From contig JAUWKY010000167.1 of the NCBI GenBank assembly GCA_030613915.1, positions 1 through 5,935 on the forward strand: a stretch of 5,935 nt of DNA. Reading direction: 5' to 3'. The notes below the pieces were generated by a model. The model had not been told where the DNA came from. It searched no databases and saw only the letters and a list, made by a program, of their open reading frames with translations. A program made the position numbers and the translations under genes. Below, piece by piece: positions 1 to 5,769 of this stretch. Origin of the DNA: Syntrophobacterales bacterium (lineage in GTDB: Bacteria > Desulfobacterota > Syntrophobacteria > BM002). Numbering within the stretch: position 1 is the first letter of the stretch; each line of letters starts with the position of its first letter.

Positions 1-614
1 TCCTTACCGTGATGAGTGGCAACTTGGAAATCCTCCAGGTCCTCTCAAAAACTACCACCTCCATGGCCGAAGGTGAGGTTCTACAGCTCATCAATAGTGA
101 CAATCTAGAGATCTCTGAAGAGGACTACATAGAGGTCATAACACGCAAGACTGCGATTCTCATTTCGGCAGCCTGCCAGATCGGTGCCATCCTTGGTGAG
201 GCTGACGAGGAGCAAGAAGAGGCCCTGCGTCGCTTCGGCCTCAACCTAGGCATCGCTTTCCAGCTCAGAGACGACTTCCTGGACTATGCCGGCAGCGAGG
301 AGGAGTTTGGCAAGCCGGTGGGGAAGGATCTTCAGGAAGGCAAGATCACCCTACCCCTCATTCACGCCCTGCAGTCGAGTAACAAAGCGGACCGCCAGCG
401 TCTGGTTGAACTCATCACCTCAGAAGGTAATTATGAAAAAGCCTTTGCTGAGGTCAAAACAATTATCCAACAGTATAAGGGACTCGACTACACTGACCAG
501 CTTGCGAGCAATTATATAGCTGAGGCCAAATCAGCTCTGTCAACTTTCCCACCCTCACCTACCTTAGAATCCTTTCTCGAGATCGCCGATTATACCCTTA
601 CGCGCCGCACCTAG
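1..614 (+). CDS. ispB: Trans-polyprenyl diphosphate synthase, IspB type (5' end outside window)
   Basis: This is the C-terminal part of a class I trans-polyprenyl diphosphate synthase, which extends allylic diphosphates with isopentenyl diphosphate to build the quinone side chain. The frame is open from base 3 with no stop, so the GTG at 9 and ATG at 12 are internal codons. About 203 residues are present of the roughly 320 usual for the family. Counting from the GTG, visible family motifs are AEGEVLQL (20-27), the KTA lysine region (47-49), GIAFQLRDDFLD (81-92) holding the second Asp-rich motif DDFLD (bases 270-284), and GKPVGKDLQEGKITLPL (101-117). The segment reads like E. coli IspB from memory. 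The first Asp-rich motif and the residues that set chain length lie upstream, so octaprenyl specificity is inferred and the symbol is provisional. No clear terminator follows; the next gene starts 179 bases later. Confidence 0.93.
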   Translation, partial: LTVMSGNLEILQVLSKTTTSMAEGEVLQLINSDNLEISEEDYIEVITRKTAILISAACQIGAILGEADEEQEEALRRFGLNLGIAFQLRDDFLDYAGSEEEFGKPVGKDLQEGKITLPLIHALQSSNKADRQRLVELITSEGNYEKAFAEVKTIIQQYKGLDYTDQLASNYIAEAKSALSTFPPSPTLESFLEIADYTLTRRT

Positions 615-793
615 TCCGTCACTTTCCTTTTTCGCCCCTCCATGTGCCTAGTATGAGTGTTTTCGGCCAGCTTTTATTTGCCCCTTGATGAATATGGGTA
701 TGAGGTTTGCATAGAAATTCTATCTACTTTGACATGTGTGAAAAAAGTCTAGAGGCTGCCGCCAATTTGACCAAGCAAACGTAGAGGGAATCA

Positions 794-2998
794 ATGTTGC
801 CTAAGAAGTATAAAAAGCCGGCTCTCATATTGGGTGTCCTGGTTCTAATAGTTTTGATACTTATTTTGTTTGTCCGGCTCTACTTTACCGGCGAACTCCT
901 CACCGCCTGGATCACACCTCCTTTGGAACATTATCTTCACCGCAACGTGACTTTTGCAGAGGCTAAGGTTGGTTTTCGCGGTTTTCGCGTCATGGGCTTG
1001 GAGATACGAAAGGAAGGTGCTCATGCTCCATTGCTCAAAGGTGAAAAGCTTGAGCTTCGATGGAAATTCAAAGAACTATTAAAAGGTAGGATCGTCATCC
1101 ACACCCTCGTATTTACCAGACCTGAGATCACCCTTGTCCGGCAGAAAGACGGAGCGCTCAACATTGCCGATCTCCTACCGGAAACGACTGCACCTGCCAG
1201 GAAAAAGCATAACAGAGAGCCCGCCGGCGTCCCCCTTTTCATTGCCTTGCTTTCTATGCAAGATGGGCAACTGAGCTTCGTGGATCTTTCTCAACAGCCC
1301 CAAGCAACGTTAAAAGTAAGCAACATCAGATCGCGCCTCACGGACTTTTCAACCAGTGCCCCCATTCCGTTCGAGATAGAGGGGCAAGTCCAGGGAGCAG
1401 ACGAAAGATCTCTCGCCATCAATGGAACGTATGACCTGGCCAAGAATACTCTGAAAGTAAACATAAACCTCCAAGGGATCGACCTTGCCACCCTGAGTCC
1501 TCTTATTGCCAGCAATCACTCTGACCTTATCCAACAGGGCAAATTGACGATGGAAGCATCCATGACAGCAGAGGATTTCGACCACTTCCTGACCAAAGGC
1601 AGCCTGGCCCTTAGCGGGCTCAAAATAAAAAAAGACGAAAAACTTACAGAGACCCTCCAGATTGAAGTCGGTTTTCGACTGGAGGCAGTTCGCTCTCAGC
1701 AGACCCTTGAAATAGGCAATCTTGATCTCGTGCTTAATGGTCAGAAAGCCAAGATCCAGGGCATTCTTACTCAGTGGCAGCAAAGGCCTCACCTCGACTT
1801 CACTATGAGTTCGCATCAAATTAAACTGGATGAACTCCTGGCACTATTACCCGCAACACCATCTCCAACCGAAACATCCAAGGCGGACCCCGGGCAACCA
1901 CCAGCACAGGATAAGCCTTTAGCTGAAAATGTGGTGCCAGAACCCGGCTCTGAGTCAGCATCGCCCCCGGTTCTAACCGAACCGACGAAGAAATCTGAGG
2001 GAACACCGGAAAAGCCTGAGGTGAAAACCGAATCCGCCCCCGGTACTGATCAAAGTAAAGAAGCACCGGGGGAGCCAGTTGCGTCGAGTCCCGCAGCCGC
2101 AGCCAATCTGCCGTCTAAAGTTAGCCGGTCAGGACCAAAGCCCATTCCACTTGATGCCCAGGGAGAGATTCATCTGGATTGGTTCTTATACAATAAACTG
2201 GTTGTAAGTAATGTGGACTTCCAGCTTATCCTCCAAAACGGCAAGCTTCGAGTGGAACCGCTGTCAGCATCACTTTATGGCGGTGCACTAGGAGGAAGTG
2301 TGAAGGGTGATGTAGAGTCGCTGGGCCCGCCCTTTCAATCGGCCGTTTACACTGAGAATATACTCCTGGACGAGATCATAGCTATTTTTTGGCCACAAAC
2401 GAAGGGGAGCTGGTCAGGTAATGTTAACCTGATCTCTCGAGCAGAGGGGAGTGGCGCCGATCTGCCCGCACTTGAGTCCCGCATTTATTTGAACATCAAT
2501 GAGGCGGATTTCTCTGGACATCCCCTCTTTGTCAAGTTTGCAGAGTTGTTCCAAGCGGAGGATCTCCAACAGCTACACTTCTCCCAGGTCACTGCAAGGG
2601 TGTTTACCAGCCAGGGAATTGCCACTCTCAAAAGGTTGCATCTGGTGGGGCCAATAGTCCAAGCAGAAGGTACTGGCACCGTGGGCCTACTAAACCAAAC
2701 GCTTGACTTGCATCTGTCCCTCCAGATCCGAGCTCAGTATGTTGGCAAAATCCCGCCGCTTCGGGATATAGCAACCAAGATTGCCGATAAACATGGTTTC
2801 GTTCAGCTCCCTCTCACTGTGACCGGCACCATTGATGAACCAGTATATGGGCTGGATCAGCGTTGGTTGAATAAAATTGCCAAAAGGTTGGGTGTTAAGC
2901 AGGGGAAAAAGCTTAAGAAGAAGCAGCCTGCCAAGCCGCCTCTAAACCAACAAAAGCAGAAGCAGCTCAAGGAAGGATTAGAAAAACTTGTCCAGTAA
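794..2998 (+). CDS. AsmA/DUF748-family membrane-anchored envelope protein
   Basis: The 734-residue protein has a basic N-terminus (MLPKKYKK), one hydrophobic anchor (about residues 10-31) and then a long beta-rich region expected in the periplasm. The first half (about 32-350) has the AsmA-like pattern of short amphipathic strands, for example FRVMGLEIRKEG and KGRIVIHTLVFTRPEITL. Residues about 352-450 are a Pro/Glu/Ser/Thr/Ala/Lys-rich linker that is probably disordered. Residues about 451-685 resemble the AsmA C-terminal region (YGGALGGSVKGD, EGTGTVGLLNQTLDLHLSL, LPLTVTGTIDEPVYGLD). The protein ends in a Lys/Gln-rich tail (697-734). The ATG at 794 has AGAGGG at 783-788, five bases upstream. 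Family knowledge: AsmA-like proteins are envelope proteins linked to outer-membrane lipid homeostasis and, in the larger members, to phospholipid transport. A precise role here is inference. It appears to be a single-gene unit, since both flanking gaps are long. Confidence 0.85.
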   Translation: MLPKKYKKPALILGVLVLIVLILILFVRLYFTGELLTAWITPPLEHYLHRNVTFAEAKVGFRGFRVMGLEIRKEGAHAPLLKGEKLELRWKFKELLKGRIVIHTLVFTRPEITLVRQKDGALNIADLLPETTAPARKKHNREPAGVPLFIALLSMQDGQLSFVDLSQQPQATLKVSNIRSRLTDFSTSAPIPFEIEGQVQGADERSLAINGTYDLAKNTLKVNINLQGIDLATLSPLIASNHSDLIQQGKLTMEASMTAEDFDHFLTKGSLALSGLKIKKDEKLTETLQIEVGFRLEAVRSQQTLEIGNLDLVLNGQKAKIQGILTQWQQRPHLDFTMSSHQIKLDELLALLPATPSPTETSKADPGQPPAQDKPLAENVVPEPGSESASPPVLTEPTKKSEGTPEKPEVKTESAPGTDQSKEAPGEPVASSPAAAANLPSKVSRSGPKPIPLDAQGEIHLDWFLYNKLVVSNVDFQLILQNGKLRVEPLSASLYGGALGGSVKGDVESLGPPFQSAVYTENILLDEIIAIFWPQTKGSWSGNVNLISRAEGSGADLPALESRIYLNINEADFSGHPLFVKFAELFQAEDLQQLHFSQVTARVFTSQGIATLKRLHLVGPIVQAEGTGTVGLLNQTLDLHLSLQIRAQYVGKIPPLRDIATKIADKHGFVQLPLTVTGTIDEPVYGLDQRWLNKIAKRLGVKQGKKLKKKQPAKPPLNQQKQKQLKEGLEKLVQ

Positions 2999-3004
2999 AA
3001 TACC

Positions 3005-3169
3005 AAAGATAACCCCGACAAACCATCGCGCTGCTTGACTCACCGCCACCTAGTGTCCCCTCCAGTTGTTCTGGGATCTCAACTGGCCTCACTCCACGTA
3101 CGTGAGCGGATTCGTAGGTTGGCCTTCTCGAAGCCAAGTCCCCTCGCGCGGCTTATCGGGGTCATTTTT
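3005..3169. other. Branched inverted-repeat element: structured RNA candidate or MITE-like element
   Basis: The two ends, 3005-3024 and 3150-3169, form a 20-position stem with 16 Watson-Crick pairs. Read on the minus strand, three of the other four positions are G-U pairs and one is a mismatch; on the plus strand they are three A-C mismatches and one G-U. Inside are CGCG/CGCG (3027-3030 with 3145-3148), CTCAC/GTGAG (3039-3043 with 3102-3106), AGTG/CACT (3052-3055 with 3090-3093), a perfect 7-bp hairpin CCAGTTG/CAACTGG (3062-3068 with 3080-3086), and TTGGC/GCCAA (3119-3123 with 3133-3137). GTCCCCTC occurs twice, at 3055-3062 and 3138-3145. The layout is a closing stem with two arms. It begins 6 bases after the AsmA-like stop codon, and T-rich sequence follows at 3165-3174. 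I match it to no known RNA family. A non-autonomous mobile element is the main alternative, although I found no clear target duplication. Confidence 0.45.
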
Positions 3170-3185
3170 ATTTTAACATAGCGCA

Positions 3186-3200
3186 CTAGATTTCATCTAG
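3186..3200. terminator. Possible weak terminator hairpin
   Basis: CTAGAT and ATCTAG form a perfect 6-bp stem around a 3-base TTC loop, followed on the + strand by GTTATTTTTAG. The stem is AT-rich and the T-run is interrupted, so termination would be weak. It lies downstream of the AsmA-like gene and of the branched element, where + strand transcription should end. Confidence 0.25.
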
Positions 3201-3489
3201 GTTATTTTTAGTTTCTGTGAGATTATTTTCGCGTTATATGTCAAACTTCCGACTTATCAGCTTTTTATCAATCCGCAATCCTCCTTGCTCCATACACCAT
3301 ACCTAATCTGCACAACAGATCACCGACCTGACTGCGTGAAATTCCCTGGATTTTCGGAAGAAAAAGTGGTAAGCATCCTATGGGTTGTGGAAGTTTTCAC
3401 CAGCAAAAAACTTTACCCTAATGTTGCATACCTCCCGAAGAAAACCGTAGACTCTGTCACCTTCTGGGACCCTGGTTTTCGAGGAGGCG
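3201..3489. other. Intergenic stretch with no recognised gene
   Basis: I see no supportable coding region, RNA gene or clear promoter here. An open frame begins at a TTG at 3285 and reads to 3611. It has no ribosome binding site I trust, an unprotein-like composition with a run of glycines, and it overlaps the start of the next gene in another frame. The stretch should contain the promoter of the gene at 3517, but I found no convincing -35/-10 pair. Confidence 0.5.
3482..3487 (+). promoter_or_regulatory. Shine-Dalgarno-like AGGAGG upstream of the gene at 3517
   Basis: AGGAGG lies only 2 bases before an in-frame GTG at 3490 and 29 bases before the ATG at 3517. It suits neither start well. An in-frame CTG at 3499 would sit 11 bases downstream of it. 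The motif is why the start of this gene is uncertain. Confidence 0.35.
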
Positions 3490-3516
3490 GTGGAATATCT
3501 GCAGGCAAAGCTAATC

Positions 3517-4425
3517 ATGGCAAAACGTACTTCATTTTTCCTTCTCCTGACCGTCCTTGTCACCGGGGTAATAGTGGCCTTGGTCGTGTGGAAGTGGGAT
3601 GTGCTGGTTGAAAGAATCTCAGAGGAGAAGGTCGATGCCGAAAGGCATGCCTGGATGGAGCGAACCAGAGAACTCGAAGGTATCATCATTGAGATGCAGC
3701 AGGGGATGGAACCAAAGCCGTTGCGTCCGGCGGAACGTTTACGTCAGGTTTTTGGCCCTTCATCTCCTCTGGCAAAAGGAGCTTCGCCAAGAACTATGAA
3801 GTGTGCGGAACTGGAAAAATCACTGCGCGCCTTCAGCCAATACCTAGATGCCGGTGAAACCTTCCGCTCTCAGAAGACGTACCGTGACAGCTGGGCCCTT
3901 TTTACTGACATTCTTGCGACACTTGAGCGAAAGCCTCCAACCATAAGCGCGGAAGCATACCGCCCCTCTATCATAATTGAAAATAGCTATTATTTCTTTC
4001 GGTTACTGAGAAGGGAAAAGATGGGCATTGTTCGCGAGGTGCTCCAGTACGAAGCAGATCTGGCAGAGCCCCTCATGGGTATCCTGTACCACTGGCTCAT
4101 GAGTGGACGGAGCTGCGACAAGCCGCCATCTTCTGCATCCAATTTGGATATCATCTACCGCTACGCCGGATTTTTTCTCAACACCTTGGGAGGCCATTCT
4201 TATCTGTACCGGCGAGACTCCAGAATTAGCCTGTTGACCATTTATTACTCCATTCTTGTTGTTCACGAGGCTAATTCACGGGGATTCAACGAAGTGGGCC
4301 TGGATCTCCGCTTCTTCCTCCCCCTGATTTTTAGCGAGATTCAGAGCCGCAATGACCTCTTATACGCGGAGGACTATTTGCAGGTCCTGACCGATCTTCA
4401 ACTACAGTACTTCCGTATAGAGTGA
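3517..4425 (+). CDS. Membrane-anchored protein of unknown function
   Basis: I do not recognise this gene. From the ATG at 3517 the product has 302 residues and opens with MAKRTSFFLLL, a short basic segment followed by one hydrophobic helix (about residues 5-27). That fits a single membrane anchor with the rest outside the cytoplasm. A charged, probably coiled stretch follows (about 28-64), then a mostly helical region rich in Tyr, Phe, Leu and Arg (for example IIIENSYYFFRLLRREKMG). Only two cysteines occur, near residues 96 and 200, and I see no catalytic motif. The frame is open from 3451, so an in-frame GTG at 3490 (311 residues) is the alternative start. I prefer the ATG because the hydrophobic segment follows it directly and AGGAGG sits too close to the GTG. 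The gene seems to stand alone, with about 500 bases of non-coding DNA before it and a candidate promoter just after it. Confidence 0.75.
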   Translation: MAKRTSFFLLLTVLVTGVIVALVVWKWDVLVERISEEKVDAERHAWMERTRELEGIIIEMQQGMEPKPLRPAERLRQVFGPSSPLAKGASPRTMKCAELEKSLRAFSQYLDAGETFRSQKTYRDSWALFTDILATLERKPPTISAEAYRPSIIIENSYYFFRLLRREKMGIVREVLQYEADLAEPLMGILYHWLMSGRSCDKPPSSASNLDIIYRYAGFFLNTLGGHSYLYRRDSRISLLTIYYSILVVHEANSRGFNEVGLDLRFFLPLIFSEIQSRNDLLYAEDYLQVLTDLQLQYFRIE

Positions 4426-4435
4426 AGCCAAGGGG

Positions 4436-4465
4436 TTGACTCGAATTCAAACTAGTTTATTTAAT
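4436..4465 (+). promoter_or_regulatory. Candidate sigma-70 promoter for the DUF1566 gene
   Basis: TTGACT (4436-4441) and TTTAAT (4460-4465) each match the sigma-70 consensus at 5 of 6 bases, with an 18-base spacer. Transcription would start near 4472, giving a leader of about 170 bases before the ATG at 4646. It begins 11 bases after the preceding stop codon, in a gap where a new transcript is plausible. Confidence 0.45.
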
Positions 4466-4474
4466 AGTGTACAG

Positions 4475-4495
4475 CCGGAAATCAGAGATTCCCGG
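4475..4495. repeat. Short inverted repeat in the leader
   Basis: CCGGAAATC (4475-4483) and GATTCCCGG (4487-4495) form a 9-position stem around an AGA loop. The single mismatch is A-C on the + strand and G-U on the - strand. It lies just downstream of the predicted transcription start, so it would be at the 5' end of the leader RNA. Confidence 0.45.
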
Positions 4496-4498
4496 ATG

Positions 4499-4578
4499 AA
4501 GCTGTCAGCACTCAGCGGTCAGCTTAACCTTATGTTTTTAAATGTATCTTGCTGAGAGCTGAAAGCTGATCGCTAATG
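4499..4578. repeat. Inverted repeat built of 7-base units (TCAGCNN / GCTGANN)
   Basis: The left arm has three tandem heptads, TCAGCAC, TCAGCGG and TCAGCTT (4505-4525). The right arm has GCTGAGA, GCTGAAA, GCTGATC and the decayed GCTAATG (4551-4578), which are the reverse complement of the same core. The arms pair best as AGCGGTCAGCTT (4514-4525) with AAGCTGATCGCT (4563-4574), 12 positions with one G-U. They can also pair in a register shifted by 7, as three 5-bp helices. About 25 AT-rich bases separate the arms. It lies within the leader of the DUF1566 gene. Confidence 0.7.
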
Positions 4579-4580
4579 GC

Positions 4581-4612
4581 GCTCATGCGAAAACGAGGGT
4601 TTTCGGATGAGC
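4581..4612 (+). promoter_or_regulatory. Hairpin with GAGG loop and an ATG in its stem
   Basis: GCTCATGCGAAAAC (4581-4594) pairs with GTTTTCGGATGAGC (4599-4612) at 13 of 14 positions; the mismatch is 4587/4606. The 4-base loop is GAGG, like a Shine-Dalgarno core. The right arm contains the ATG at 4607, which is in frame with the DUF1566 gene. If it folds, that upstream ATG would be buried in the stem, which favours the start at 4646. It could be a translation control element or a plain palindromic repeat. Confidence 0.55.
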
Positions 4613-4634
4613 ACCAAGGTTTTGGGTTACCTAA

Positions 4635-4640
4635 CGGAGG
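4635..4640 (+). promoter_or_regulatory. Ribosome binding site that decides the DUF1566 start
   Basis: CGGAGG ends 5 bases before the ATG at 4646. This spacing and match are better than for the in-frame ATG at 4607, which lies within a hairpin stem. Confidence 0.7.
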
Positions 4641-4645
4641 AACTT

Positions 4646-5062
4646 ATGGCGACGAGATTCATTAACATTGGCGATGGTACTGTGACTGATAGGGAGACCA
4701 ATCTCATCTGGCAGAAAGACACAGCCCCGGAGCGGAATACCTGGCCTGAAGCAGAAAAGTATATCCAGCAGTTGAACGAAGCTGGTTTTGCCGGTCATAA
4801 TGACTGGCGCCTCCCTAACAACGAAGAATTATCAACCCTTATCCTCTCTCGAGAGACCAGTAAGCGTCTTTATATAGATCCTATATTTGGTTCGCAGCGC
4901 TGCTTCTGGAGCTCGACCACCCGCGGTCACCACGTGGCCTGCTACGTTGATTTTTTCTATGGCGGGGTGTACCGATTCGAAGAAAATTATGTCAACCATT
5001 CGGTGCGCGCAGTGCGTGGCGAGATGAGGAAAACAGCTGATAAGCAGCAGCCAGCCGCATAG
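4646..5062 (+). CDS. DUF1566 (Lcl_C) domain protein
   Basis: The 138-residue product is almost entirely one DUF1566/Lcl_C domain. In order it shows DGTVTD (10-15), NLIWQK (19-24), a Trp-Ala pair in the first helix (W33, A36), NDWRLPNNEEL (52-62), FWSS (87-90), a Tyr/Phe/Gly-rich stretch (100-112) and the closing VRAVRGE (120-126). Family knowledge: the domain is named from a Legionella collagen-like adhesin, occurs mostly in secreted or surface proteins, and its molecular role is poorly defined. No signal peptide or membrane segment is visible, so this copy may be cytoplasmic or exported by other means. The start at 4646 is chosen for CGGAGG at 4635-4640; an in-frame ATG at 4607 would add 13 residues. 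It is probably transcribed alone from the promoter at 4436-4465. An imperfect CGCAT/ATGCG hairpin (5056-5071) overlaps its stop codon. Confidence 0.85.
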   Translation: MATRFINIGDGTVTDRETNLIWQKDTAPERNTWPEAEKYIQQLNEAGFAGHNDWRLPNNEELSTLILSRETSKRLYIDPIFGSQRCFWSSTTRGHHVACYVDFFYGGVYRFEENYVNHSVRAVRGEMRKTADKQQPAA

Positions 5063-5089
5063 CTTTATGCGACGCGGCGTCACGGATTT

Positions 5090-5118
5090 ATGTAGGGTGG
5101 GCGGTGCCCACCCTACAT
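5090..5118. repeat. Perfect 13-bp palindromic hairpin, REP-like
   Basis: ATGTAGGGTGGGC (5090-5102) and GCCCACCCTACAT (5106-5118) pair at all 13 positions around a GGT loop. It lies between the DUF1566 gene and cobO. The following + strand sequence is pyrimidine-rich and reaches a T-run at 5136-5143, too far from the stem for a textbook terminator, though it may still end the upstream transcript. GTAGGGTGGGC-type hairpins are, from memory, common intergenic repeats in many bacteria. The arms carry GTAG, a motif seen beside REP hairpins. Confidence 0.8.
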
Positions 5119-5157
5119 TACTTCTCCGTGTCTTTTCTTTTTTAGGGTTAGAAAATA

Positions 5158-5673
5158 ATGAAAGGTTACGTCCAAGTCTATACCGGTGATGGTAAGGGCA
5201 AAACCACCGCTGCCATCGGTCTGGCCATCAGAGCTCTAGGCGCCGGTTGGCGGGTCTTCTTCGCCCAATTTTTGAAAGCCGGAGAATACAGTGAACATAA
5301 GGCCTTAGCACAATTCTCAGATCATCTCACCATCAAGACTTACGGAAGAAATGTTTTCATAAAGGGAGAGCCAGAAGAGGAAGATCGAAGGTTGGCCCAG
5401 GAAGCCTACCTGGAGATCGCTGAGATTGTTGCTTCTGGGCGCCACCGCTTAGTGATTCTTGATGAAGCGAATGTGGCTGTTCATTATGGCCTGATAACGG
5501 TTGACCAAATTCTCGATCTCATTGACCGGAGGGCTGAGGGAGTTGAATTGCTCATCACTGGCCGCTATGCCCATTCTCTGCTGATTGAGCGCGCCGATCT
5601 GGTCACCGAAATGCGTGGAGTCAAACACTACTTCGATCGAGGCATAAAGGCTCGGGTGGGAGTGGAGAAATGA
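5158..5673 (+). CDS. cobO: Cob(I)yrinic acid a,c-diamide adenosyltransferase
   Basis: CobO/BtuR transfers the 5'-deoxyadenosyl group of ATP to the cobalt of Co(I) corrinoids in adenosylcobalamin synthesis or salvage, in the cytoplasm. The 171-residue product shows the family signature throughout. It has the P-loop GDGKGKTT (10-17), FAQFLKAGEYSE (35-46), the Walker-B-like LVILDEAN (98-105), ITGRYAH (133-139), ADLVTEM (146-152) and the closing KHYFDRGIKARVGVE (156-170). It is about 25 residues shorter than E. coli BtuR (196 residues), mainly because the N-terminal extension before the P-loop strand is missing. The ATG at 5158 is preceded by AGGG at 5144-5147 with a rather long spacing of 10. 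cobU follows 96 bases downstream, supporting a cobalamin operon. No cobalamin riboswitch fits in the 95 bases upstream. Confidence 0.95.
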   Translation: MKGYVQVYTGDGKGKTTAAIGLAIRALGAGWRVFFAQFLKAGEYSEHKALAQFSDHLTIKTYGRNVFIKGEPEEEDRRLAQEAYLEIAEIVASGRHRLVILDEANVAVHYGLITVDQILDLIDRRAEGVELLITGRYAHSLLIERADLVTEMRGVKHYFDRGIKARVGVEK

Positions 5674-5745
5674 AGGTTTCAGGTGTCGGGTGTCAGGTGT
5701 CAGGGAAGAAAAACAACAAAACTGAAACCTGAACACTGAAACCTT
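5673..5745. repeat. Inverted repeat built of 7-base units (TNTCAGG / CTGAANN) after cobO
   Basis: The left arm has four tandem heptads, TTTCAGG, TGTCGGG, TGTCAGG and TGTCAGG (5677-5704). The right arm has CTGAAAC, CTGAACA and CTGAAAC (5722-5742). AAGGTTTCAG (5673-5682) pairs perfectly with CTGAAACCTT (5736-5745). After a 3-base internal loop the stem continues with 6 pairs (5686-5691 with 5727-5732, one G-U) and 4 pairs (5693-5696 with 5722-5725). The loop is A-rich. The stem starts on the last base of the cobO stop codon, and no T-run follows, so it is not a standard terminator. Confidence 0.75.
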
Positions 5746-5769
5746 AGTCATGATGTTAAGAAGTGTTCT

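Noticed and set aside
711..723. Palindrome ATAGAA-A-TTCTAT as an operator
   Set aside because: A 6-bp arm palindrome is expected about once or twice by chance in this length, and no promoter overlaps it.
729..757. TTGACA as a -35 box for the AsmA-like gene
   Set aside because: No acceptable -10 box lies 16-18 bases downstream; the sequence there is GAGGCT.
1349..1819. Antisense frame of 156 codons inside the AsmA-like gene
   Set aside because: It shows no recognisable domain and lies opposite a strongly supported coding region; it is a shadow.
3005..3169. 6S RNA or another known RNA
   Set aside because: The segment near AGTCCCCT looked slightly 6S-like, but the long bulged-duplex layout with a central bubble is not there and the arms branch instead.
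3285..3611. Open frame of 108 codons on the + strand
   Set aside because: It starts at TTG without a ribosome binding site, has glycine-run, low-complexity composition, and overlaps the better supported gene at 3517 in another frame.
3378..3689. Antisense frame of 103 codons
   Set aside because: Ser/Thr/Arg-rich with no motif; it is opposite the start of the gene at 3517.
5063..5157. Cobalamin riboswitch before cobO
   Set aside because: The gap is only 95 bases, mostly a simple palindrome, and lacks the conserved B12-box; too short for the aptamer.
5677..5742. CRISPR array
   Set aside because: Units are 7 bases without spacers and the second half is inverted; it is a hairpin-forming heptad repeat.
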